DNA from: Zygnema cylindricum
Lineage: Eukaryota > Streptophyta > Zygnematophyceae > Zygnematales > Zygnemataceae
Assembly (NCBI GenBank): GCA_037447655.1
Contig: JBBHKE010003452.1
Coordinates: 64,001 to 86,724 of the forward strand
DNA length: 22,724 nt
Reading direction: 5' to 3'
Shown here piece after piece: positions 1-9,259 of this stretch (within the stretch, counting starts at the first letter, position 1; each line of letters starts with the position of its first letter). The notes beneath the pieces are model-generated. The model was not told where the DNA came from and did no database searches. It worked only from the letters and a program-made list of their open reading frames with translations. Made by a program: the position numbers and the translations under genes.

Positions 1-330
1 AGGGAGAAGAATGGAAAGGAGGAGAAGAAAAACATGGAAGAGAGAGGGAGAAAAATGGAAGGAGATGTCAATAAATGGAAGAGGGGGAGAAAGGAAAGAG
101 AGGGAAAGAAAGGGAAGAGAGAGGGAGAATTTTTGGGGGGAGGGAGAGGGAGACGATTAAATGTGGGGAGGAGGAGAGAGCTATTAGAAGGTAAGGAGAG
201 AAATTATGAGGGAGTGGAGAATGCACATTTGAGAGGGGGAGAGGGATACATGGGGAGGGTGAGAGAGGGACGTGGGAAGAGAGAGAGAAGGGAGTGGCCC
301 GGTAGGGAGGGAGAGGGAGAGGTCGAAATT
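1..330. repeat. Purine-rich (GGGAGA/GGAAG) low-complexity tract
   Basis: The plus strand is almost pure A/G, with many GAGAGGGAGA-type words and few pyrimidines. Open frames across it give only Arg/Glu/Gly-rich low-complexity peptides with no domain, so I do not call a gene. It is the strand mirror of the CT-rich tracts further right. A homopurine/homopyrimidine run of this length could form triplex DNA, which is inference. Confidence 0.8.
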
Positions 331-2350
331 TTTGTGTCGATTTTTTGTATTATTATTTTAGAAATACAAATCTTTTTTTTTTCTTTTTTTTTTTCCTGTT
401 TGAAAAAAATATAATTTTGGGGTTTTGGGACTTGTTTTTTTCTTTTGTACCTTTTGTATATTGATTGAATTTTTTTTTCCATTTTTTTGTTAATTTTCAT
501 TTTTTTTTTTTTTTTTTTTTTATGTTTTGTTTTTTTTTTTGGGTCGGACGACAGTTTTTCAGTAAAAGTTCAAAAATTTGAAAATATTCGGAAAATCGAA
601 AAATCCAAAAAAAAAAAAAAAAAAAAAAGTGGGGCGAAAAAAAGCGATAAATTTTAGATTGTACTCTGGAAGTAACTCGACAATTTTGTTAAGGGAGAGA
701 AAGAAAGAGAGAGAGGGAGCGGGAGAGAGAAAGATAATGCAGAGAGAGAGGGAGAGAGAGAGAGGTAGATATAGGCAGACCGTTTTACCAAAAAGATTGC
801 AAAAAAAAAGTATTGTTTGTATTTTCCAAAGTTTACGGTTTGCAAGTTCAAAATATAGTTTCGCATTTTTTTTTTACTGAAGAGTTTTTTGTTGTTGTTT
901 TTTTATTTTTTTTTTAATATTATTTTGTTGTTTTTTAAAAGCAAAGAAGGTTTTTTGCTATTATTTTTCTTTAGGTATTTGCAACATTAAAAATGGGAAA
1001 TCGTTTCTATAAAAAGTGAAAAATGGTAAAAAAAATATATTATATGTATTTATTTTTATTTCTAACTTTTTTTTCCGGTTTGTTTTTATGTTTTGCTATA
1101 TGTTTTTAACTTTTTTCCACCTTCTCCCCCTTCCTTTCCCCCTGTCCCCCCCTCCCCCCTTTCCCCCCCTCGCCTCATTTATTTTTCCCTCTCCCTTCCT
1201 CCCTCCTGCCTCCCTCCCTCCCTTTTCTTTTTTTGAATGTACTTTCTTTAATGTACTTTTTTTGAAGAGTCCTGGTAATCAACATATCGAGGTGATAACT
1301 TCTCTTCTCATCATTATTAGTGTTGACAACACTAGTTCTATTTTTATATTTTAATTATCTCTATCTCCATTGTATACGAAAAATAAAAAAATTGTTTGAA
1401 ATGCGATTGATGTAAAAAAATAGCGACATTGTCATACACTGATATTATAGTTGATATCAGTTGCCCTCGACTAATCTTGCCAGTCGAGGACACATTATAC
1501 TATTTATAGTTATTATTATGTATAGTTATTTTTGTTCAGTTATTATTATGTATCATTATATTATGTATAGTTGTTATTATATCAAGTACTCATATTGCAA
1601 GAATACAATTGACACCAAAAAAAAATTTTACGGTACATTTCTATCCCCCTTTTTTGCATTCACAATATTACAATTCGACCAAGTATCGCAAGGTCGTGGA
1701 TAACATACCATGTACCACCCGTCGTTATTAGAGTTCATAACATTAGTTTGGTAGAGACTTTTGTCGGGCCGATAATAGTGGTGTGTGACACCCGACTATA
1801 ATGAAAAGAAAATCTATTGTTGTGTTTTGTACCTTACATTTCATGTTTTTTATATATTTCCCAGGCGAGAAATATGCGGTCGAGACTTTGCCATATTTGC
1901 TCTTTGTTTATTATAGACTCTTTTGTTTGTCATAGATTTTTTTTTTATTATAATTTTTTTTGATTTTTTTGTTTATTATAAACGTTTTTTCTATTATAAA
2001 CATTTTAGTTTACTATAGACTTACATACTAAAATATAGTACAGTTGTCAAAGAAATATCATCAACTATTAAATTCGATTAATAATTCAATTATCTTCTCA
2101 ATAATTCTGTGGATTGACATCCATTTGTTTCCTTTGGTGTATTCATTGGTATACAATATCACTATTATTAAAAAATTGGACACTCCAATTATTGTGTAAA
2201 CAGGGTCTTTTGGAGAGGGAGTGTAAGAAAACAAAGGAAGCGTCACGCACCAAGGGCTAAAGGACGAATTAAGAAAGGAAAAAAATGTTTTATTTTTATT
2301 TATTTATTTATTTTGGGTCGTCAAGAAAATACAATTTATAGTTTGGTTCG
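331..2350. other. Gene-free AT-rich and low-complexity stretch
   Basis: This holds poly-T runs (370-540, 870-920), poly-A at 608-628, a GA-rich patch at 690-770 and a C/T-rich patch at 1120-1230. An AT-rich patch repeats TTATTATTATGTATAGTT-like words at 1495-1580. Another repeats TTTATTATAGAC-like words at 1905-2030. Open frames are short and compositionally biased, with no recognisable domain. I see no gene, RNA gene or intact mobile element. Confidence 0.6.
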
Positions 2351-2354
2351 GTTA

Positions 2355-2567
2355 CACGTGTATCGCTATTAGTGTTTCTACTTTTTTGCCACTTAAAACA
2401 TCTTTTCTCCGTACTTATTTGTCGGATTAAGTATCTGATGGTTGCGATTGAAAGGCAAGATTCTCACCTTTTGATTGGCGTCTCCATTTGAAAATCGGGC
2501 AAGTGTGTACGGAGAAAAGATGCTTTAAGGGCGAAAAATATATTAACACTAATAGCGATACACGATG
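2355..2567. mobile_element. Foldback MITE-like element, copy 1 (213 bp)
   Basis: The two ends are long imperfect inverted repeats. The left end reads CGTGTATCGCTATTAGTGTT (2357-2376) and the right end carries its exact reverse complement (2545-2564). A second inner pair, AACATCTTTTCTCCGTAC and its complement, extends the stem to about 60 bp per arm. TA dinucleotides at 2353-2354 and 2568-2569 look like a target-site duplication. It has no coding capacity, so it is non-autonomous. A TA duplication fits the Tc1/mariner group (including Stowaway-type MITEs), but the termini are not ones I recognise. Related copies lie at 3920 and 12912. Confidence 0.85.
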
Positions 2568-2647
2568 TACATTTGAAAAACTGTCAGGTTCGGCTCGATC
2601 AACCAATCCGGTGTTAATCGATGTACGAAAGTACGGTCAAAACTGTA

Positions 2648-3265
2648 CACCGTGAATCGTAATTAGAGTAATGAAAAAATTAGAGTAAAAAAAGCAAAAA
2701 AAACAATTAGAGCAATGAACGCTAATTTATGTGATAGAGCTTTTTCAACTATGAAGTTTACTCTAATTTACTTAGTTATTCTATATTGGGTTATGTCGGC
2801 GATAATTATGTGCGCGATAATTATGAACACTAAATTACGTAGACGTACAAAATGTGTCAGTCCGGTATAGTATTGACGTCATTATGACGCTAGTAATATT
2901 TGTCACATTGAATGTCAGTTAATGTTCACACTGACGACGATGCTGTCGACGGACGAGAGTTATGCGAACGGCTTTTTTTCGATGTGATTGATTTTTTTGT
3001 TTAGTGCGATTTCACGTGCGAGCTCGATTTTATTAAATCATTATTTGTACCTTTTTACTTATAAAAGTACAATTTTGCACGGTCAGACGTCGTCCGTACT
3101 CCACACTATTTAAGTATAACTTATATTAGAATTTTTTACGCTACTTAAACCTCACCTAAATTAGAATAATGAAAAAATTAGAATCGATTACTCTATTTGA
3201 TGTGATAGAGTCGAAATTTCGAGCGTCCGAATTAGAGTAATTTATTCTAATTGCGATTCGCGGTG
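2648..3265. mobile_element. 618-bp terminal-inverted-repeat element sharing MITE termini
   Basis: The left terminus CACCGTGAATCGTAATTAGA (from 2648) is matched by an inverted right terminus ending CGATTCGCGGTG (3265), with about three mismatches over 25 bases. TA flanks both ends (2646-2647, 3266-3267). Inside are subterminal repeats such as ATTAGAGTAATGAAAAAATT near 2663 and ATTAGAATAATGAAAAAATT near 3161, plus GTGATAGAG near 2731 and 3200. No transposase reading frame is present. The first bases match the left end of the 3920 element, which suggests one transposase mobilised both types. Confidence 0.75.
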
Positions 3266-3520
3266 TAGTGTAGCTATGAGTACGGAGTTACAAAACGTAC
3301 GTGTAGTTAAAAGTACAAAAACATATAGTACAATAATGTACACGACTGTACTAATGTATGATAGAGGTACAAAATAGTACGCTAAACCTGGACGAAGTCA
3401 GTTTTAGGGTTTCTTGGCACTTTTTTAGCTTTATTTCTTAAATTTTCGTTAAGATTTTCTTACGAAGGAAGGATTTTCTGCGATAGAGATATTTATAGAT
3501 TTTCTTGGATAAAGATTTGT
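3266..3520. other. Unassigned interval between repeats
   Basis: This contains several GTACAAAA-like words (3290-3380) and AT-rich DNA. No open frame, RNA gene or inverted repeat could be supported. Confidence 0.5.
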
Positions 3521-3526
3521 AACCAG

Positions 3527-3900
3527 CGCAAACCGAACCGAACCAAACCGAACCGAGCCGAGACGAACCTAACCTACCTGAACTCAACCGAGTCTTGCCG
3601 AACCGAAACCGATTCGATTTTATCTGAACTTGGCCGATTAGATCGGTCTGAGCATATCCAATTTGAGCCGTTATGAGCTGAACCGATTCTTATCGATCTG
3701 AGTCCAGCCGATTTGAATCGGCCTAAGCCAAGCCGAATGGAATCGGTTTGAGCCGAACCATTTCGAATCAATCTGACCCGGAGCGAATCCCATCTAACCG
3801 AACTGAACCGAACCGAATCGATCCGAATCTATTATAACCGAATCCAAACGAATCTAACCGAATCGAATCGAGACGAACCGAATCGAACCGAGCGGAGTCC
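3527..3900. repeat. Degenerate CCGAA-based tandem array
   Basis: About 370 bases are built from a 5-base theme, AACCG/CCGAA/CTGAA, with variants such as AATCG, GAGCC and AACCT in 5- or 10-base phase. The reading frames through it are shadows of the repeat. It is a decayed microsatellite or minisatellite and contains no gene signature. It lies directly upstream of the second foldback element and the PUR5 promoter region. Confidence 0.75.
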
Positions 3901-3919
3901 TAGAGTCTACTGTAGAATA

Positions 3920-4136
3920 CACCGTGAATCGCTTTTTGGGTTAATGTTTTTTTCGCCACTTAAAACATCTTTTCTCCGTACACACTTGTCGGATTTTCAA
4001 TTGGACACCGCCAATCGGAAGCTGAGAATCTTACCTTTCCATCGCAACCGTCAGATCCACAATCCGACAAGTGTGTACAGAGAAAAGATGTATTAAGTGG
4101 GGAAAAAATTATTAACCCTAATAGCGATACAAGAAA
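3920..4136. mobile_element. Foldback MITE-like element, copy 2 (about 217 bp)
   Basis: The left end CACCGTGAATCGC follows a TA at 3918-3919. The core inverted repeats AACATCTTTTCTCCGTACAC (3964) and GTGTACAGAGAAAAGATG (4073-4090) are shared with copies 1 and 3. The right terminus has decayed (GCGATACAAGAAA before TA at 4137). The central loop resembles the loops of the other copies, with words such as GAGAATCTTA and CACCGCCAATCG. The element ends about 250 bp upstream of the PUR5 start codon and so lies in its likely promoter. Confidence 0.8.
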
Positions 4137-4390
4137 TACTCTAAAGTACACTGAAGTTTTTTGAACCCTAAAAGTTTGAACTTTACTGCACTGTAGCTCC
4201 AATCAAAAGTTTTCCTCTCTCTCTCTCTCTCTCCACTCCCCCTCTCTCCACTCCCCCCTCCTTTCATCTCTCTCCTCGGCCCCCCTCCCCGCCCTCTCCC
4301 TCTCTCCCGACTTCTCTCTCCCTCTCTCTCTTCCCTCACTTAACACTACTTCTCCTTCTCTCCCTTCTGTGTCTCTCTCTCCCTTTTCCA
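4137..4390 (+). promoter_or_regulatory. Likely PUR5 promoter and pyrimidine-rich 5' leader
   Basis: This interval lies between the MITE and the PUR5 start codon. A CCAAT word at 4199-4203 is followed by a nearly uninterrupted C/T tract (about 4211-4390). C/T-rich leaders and pyrimidine patches are common around plant transcription starts. I cannot locate a TATA box or the transcription start with confidence. The assignment rests on position and composition only. Confidence 0.35.
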
Positions 4391-4676
4391 ATGAGGGCTC
4401 TTCACTCCCCCCTCGCCTCCTCTCTCTCTTCTCTCTCCCTCTCCTCCCCCTCTCCCTCCTCCCTCTCTCTCCAGTCCCCCTTCCGCCCTTCTCCTCTTTC
4501 CTCTCTCTCCCCTCTTCCTCTCCCCTCCTCCTCCTCCTCTTTTCCTTCCTCCTCCTTCCCCTCTTCCTCCTCCTTCCTCCCTCTCTCTCCCCCTCCCCGC
4601 CTCCCCACCCCCCTCGCCTCCGCCTCCTCCGATGCCGACACCTCCACCGCTGACGTGGCAGATGCTGACGTGGCAG
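4391..4676 (+). CDS. PUR5: PUR5 exon 1: Ser/Pro-rich putative plastid transit peptide
   Basis: The ATG at 4391 opens a frame of about 95 residues, very rich in Ser, Pro and Leu with almost no acidic residues at first, as expected of a plastid transit peptide. It ends in an acidic [20 protein letters not shown] stretch coded by the first units of the 14-bp repeat. The donor CAG/GTACTG at 4677 leaves phase 1, which matches the phase-1 acceptor of exon 2. The joined reading gives [16 protein letters not shown]. Other ATGs in the region are in frames that do not join exon 2. Confidence 0.65.
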
Positions 4677-7600
4677 GTACTGACGCGCCATTGGTGTCAT
4701 GACATTTGCTGACGTGTCACATGCTGACTCTACAAATGCTATATGACAAATGCTGACGTGGCAAAGGATGAGCTGTCATATGCTGCGGTTGCTGTCGTTG
4801 CAAAATGCTGACGTTAAACTGCTGACGTGGCAGACGTTTATGTGACTATTGCTGACGTGGCAAGTTTATGCTGACGTGGCAAACTTGTGCTGACGTGGCA
4901 AGTGTTGTTTCGACGAATAATGACGTGGCAATTGCTGATGTGGCGGGTTCTGCCGCGAAAAGTAGTGACGTCACAAGTGCTGGAGTGGCAAATGCTGGCG
5001 TGGCAGATGCTGGCGGTTAATACCGACGTTCGAATGCTGACGTGGCAAGCGCTCATTCGACAATTGCCCCAGTGTGTCAAGCGTTGCCTGTGCCTATGTG
5101 GCGACGTGGCAATTACTGACGTGGCAGAGGCTGACATGGCAATTGCTGACGCCTGAAATGCTGACGTGGCACGTGCTGACGTGGCGGGTGCTGACGTGGC
5201 AGGTGGTGACGTGGCACTGACGTACCGGGCGGCGGGGGTGGACATCGACGCGGGGGCGGAGCTGGTTCGGAGGATCGCCAAAATGGCGCCGGGAATCGGA
5301 GGATTCGGGGGACTTTTCCCCTTTGGTACGCTTTTTTTTTTTTTTTTTTTTTTTTTCGAGTGTATTCGTTCCTTTGTTTATTTATCATCTCATTTTTACT
5401 GCCTCTACGGCCGTGTTTTACTCATTTTTTTGGCGTTTTAGTTGATGGTTTTTCAAGAAAAATCTCAATGCCAAACACTGATCGATACAAAAATCAATTG
5501 TTAAGTTTTTCTTTTAATTTTTATTTTCATTTTTATTTTTATTGTTTTTGGAGACCAAAATTTGGCTCCCGGGAACCTATGGAGTTCAAACCCGACTGTC
5601 TTGAACCACTTTATAAGCGATTTTTGAGCCGTTTTTTGTTATTTTTTCTCGGTTTTTTTCAAACAAACTTAATCTAATACTAATTATAATTAATGGTGTT
5701 ATTTTTTTTTTCAAGGGGACCATTATTTGGTCGCGGGAAACAACGAAGTCTGAATCCCACTGTTTTTAATGCCTTTTTAAGTGATTTTAACCGTTTTTGC
5801 TGTTTTTCCCTCGTTTTTTCTCGTTTTTTTTTTAATTTTTTTTCAGACAATCTAAATCTATTACTAATTATAATTAAAATTGTTATTTTTTTTATTTTTA
5901 GGGGACCATTATTTGGTCGCGGGAACCGACGGAGTCGGAACAAAATTGAAAATTGCCTTCTCCATGGGAGTCCACGACACTATAGGAATCGATCTCGTGA
6001 GTCTCTCCCTCTCCCTCCACCCCTCTAAAATCTTTTCCCTCTCCTCTCTACCCTCAAGTTCTTTCCCTCTCCTCTCCCCCCACTCAAATCCTCTCCCTCT
6101 CCTCGACCTCGCAAGTCCTCTTCCTCTCCCTCCCTTCAAATCCTTTCCCTCCTCCCCTCAATCTCTCCCTCTCCTCCCCTTTGATTTCTCTCCCTCTCGA
6201 ACCCTCTACCTCCCCCCCCCTCAAATCCTCCCCTTCTCCTCCTCTCCTCTTCCCCATGAAATATTTTCTCACCTTCAAATCAAAACCTCTCCCTCTCCTC
6301 CTCAAATCCTCTTTCCCCTCTTCCCTGTTAAATCCTCTTTCTCTTCTCCCCCTCTTATCCTTCCCTTTCCTCCACCTCAAATTCCCTCCCTCTTCTCCCT
6401 CTCCTTCCCCTCAAATCCTCTCTCTCTCCCTCTTATTCTCTCACTCTCCTCTCCCTCACCCCCCCCCCAATCCTCTTCCCTTCCCTCTCCTCCCTCCCAG
6501 TTTTTAGGGTTCTTAGGGACCTTTTCAGGGTTTTCTTTCCCTCTCCCTCTCGCCCCCCTCAAATCCTCTCTCTCCCCCTCTCTCCACCCCCACCCCCCCT
6601 CCCCCTCCCCCCCCTTTTAGATTTTTTAGGGTCATTTCTAGGGTGTTTCAGGGGCCTTTAGGGGTCGTTTTTTACCGTTTTTTTAGGCTTTTTTGGTGTT
6701 TTTTTCCTGGTTTTCTACCGTTTGTCAGCATTTTTTTTAGCATTTTTTTAGCTTTTTTTCAGTTATTTTTTCTCTCCCTCTCTCCTTCCCTGAAATCCTC
6801 TCCCTCCACCCCTCAGGTGGCCATGTCATTGGACGATAGTACCTCTGGGCCACTCCTCTCTTTTTTTGTCTTTATAGAGGGTTTGAGGCTGTTTTTAGTT
6901 CTTTTAGGGTCCGTTTTTAACTGTTTTTTCAGCGTTTTTTACTGTATTTTTAGGTTGTTTTCCTCTCCCTCTCCCCTCTCTTGAAATCCTCTCCCTCCAC
7001 CCCCCAGGTGCCCGTGCCAATGAACAACAGTATCACCTCCGGAGACCTCCCTCTCTTTTTATTGACTATTTTATATGATTTTAGAGGGTTTAGGGACTTT
7101 TAGGGGTCGTTTTCTACCGTTTTTTTTCCTCTCCCTTCACCCCCAGGTGGCCATGTTGGTGAACGATATCACACCTCCGGAGTCACTCCTCTCTTGTCTT
7201 TGGACTATTCTAGAGAATTTTAGGATGTTTTAGGGTCATTTAGGGGTCATTTTTACCTTTTTTTTCTCTCCCTCTTCCCCCTCCTGCAATCCTCTCCCTC
7301 CACCCCCCAGGTGGCCATGTCGGTGAACGATATCATCACCTCCGGAGCCACTCCTCTCTTCTTTTTGGACTACTTCGCGAGCAGTCGTCTAGATGTGGAC
7401 CAGGCGGAGCAGGTCAAACCCTTAACTTTAACTTTTGGATACTCTAATTTTTGAAAACCCTCATTTTGAAAACTATAAACCCTAATTTTGTAACCAGAGC
7501 CTAATTTTGTGAATTAGAGACCTAATTTTTTAAACCATAAACCCTAATTTTGGGAACTATAAACCCTAATTTTGAAAACCGTGATTTCTGAAAACCATAA

Positions 7601-8544
7601 CCCTGATTTTGAAAACCCTAATTCTGAGAACTCTAATTTTCTATAACCCTAATTTTGGAAATTATTAGACTCTAACTTTTGAAAAACCTAATTTTGAAAA
7701 CCAGGGACCCTAAAACCCTGATTTTTTGGAAACCCTAATTTTGGAAAAATCTAATTTCTATAAATCCTAATATTTATGAACCCAGTTTTTATAAACCTTA
7801 TTTTTTAAAAAGCCCAATTTATAAAAACCCTTATACTGCAGAAAACCCCATTTTGTAAAACCCCATAAACCCGGATTTTCAAAAACCCTAATTTTTCTTT
7901 TTTTTGTAACTAAAGTTCTTCATTTTGAAAACCCTCATTTGTTTTGTAAAACCCTAAATTCGTTTCGTATCTTATTTTTTTAATTTCCAGCAATGGGAAT
8001 GCTAACACTCTATTGTGCCGTCTCATTAGTTTATTATTTTCATTTTTTTTTATGTTTTCAGGTGATTAAGGGGATAGTGGAGGGTCTTCAGGGTGCACTT
8101 TTCCATAGGGATCTCCCTACCCCTTCTCCTCTCCATCCTCCTCCCTCCTTTTCCTTCCTCCCTCCCTCTCTCCCTGTCTTCCATCCTCCCTCTCTCCTTC
8201 CCTCTTCCCTCCTTCCCTCCTCCCTCTCTCCCCTCTCTCCCTCCATTCCATCCATCCCTCCCCCCCCCCCCTCCCTCTTTCTCCCTCCCCCCTCTCCTTC
8301 CCTCCCTCCCTCCCTCTCCTCCCTTTCTTTGCTCCCTCTCCCTTCCCTCCTCCTTCCCCTCCTCCCCCATCCCTTTCCGCCCCTCTCAATCCTCTCCTCC
8401 ATCGTCATCCATTCCTTCCATTCCTCGTTCTTTCCTTTATGTTTCCTCTCGCTGTTTCATGACACTCCTGTATGTATGTATATGTATGTCCCATGTATAA
8501 GACAAGTTTCAGCGAAAGAATACAATTTTGGCCTTTTACCTCCA

Positions 8545-8590
<46 letters not shown>

Positions 8591-9228
8591 TCTCTCCCCT
8601 TTTGCTCTCTGTCACACGCACTTTCTCACTGACACTTTAACTCTCTCCCTCTCTCTCTCACCCCCCAGACAGCGGAAATGCCGGGGTTTTACTCTGACGG
8701 AGAGTACGACTTGAGTGGATTCGCCGTCGGCTCCGTACTGAAAACGGAACTGATAGATGGTTCAAAAATTGCACTAAAAGACAAAATAGTCGGACTTCCG
8801 TCCTCGGGACTACATTCGAACGGATTCTCGCTCGCAAGGAGGTACAGAATCCTCTCCTTCTCTCCCTCTTATCTCTCCCCTCTTTCTCTCTGTCTCTCTC
8901 TCTGCATTTCTCTCTCTTTCTCTGCATCTCTATCTCCCAGTCCTCTCTCTTGCACTCTCTTCTGTCGCTGGCTCTAATTTTCTTTATTTTTTCTCACACT
9001 CTCCCCTCTCTATCTGTCCTGTAACACCTGCTCCACTCCCTCCCTCCTCTCTCCCCTGCCCCTCTTCCCCTCATCTTTCTCCCTCTCCTCTCTCTCCCAC
9101 TGTCACTCACCCCCTAGTTTTTTTTTTCTTGGAAATTTTGCCGAATGTTTTAGCTTTTCTGAAAAAATGAAATAGGGTATAAATGTGTTGAGCTCTTTCT
9201 CCCCCTCCCTCACCCCCCCCCCCCTCTC

Positions 9229-9259
<31 letters not shown>

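Noticed and set aside
34-414. Open frame in the purine-rich left end (Arg/Glu/Gly-rich peptide)
   Set aside because: Composition alone explains it. No domain, and the codons follow the GGGAGA repeat.
4203-4700. Long minus-strand Arg/Glu-rich frame opposite PUR5 exon 1
   Set aside because: It is the antisense of a CT-rich tract. The plus-strand frame joins in phase to a conserved PUR5 exon.
4640-5220. CRISPR-like array
   Set aside because: The 14-bp units are contiguous and degenerate with no unique spacers, and the context is a plant gene.
4838-5281. 147-residue minus-strand frame through the 14-bp repeat
   Set aside because: It is made of repeat translation (ATSA/RQH periods) and lies antisense to intron 1 and exon 2.
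5880-6620. 246-residue plus-strand open frame
   Set aside because: Only its start is PUR5 exon 3. After the perfect GTGAGT donor it is Ser/Pro/Leu translation of CT repeat in intron 3.
7993-8640. 215-residue plus-strand frame around exon 5
   Set aside because: It contains VIKGIVEG but is otherwise CT-repeat translation, so it is not a real protein of that length.
9150-9180. Possible decayed copy of the exon 7 head in intron 6
   Set aside because: Only a loose match (TTAG, CTTGAAAA-like). Too weak to list as a copy.
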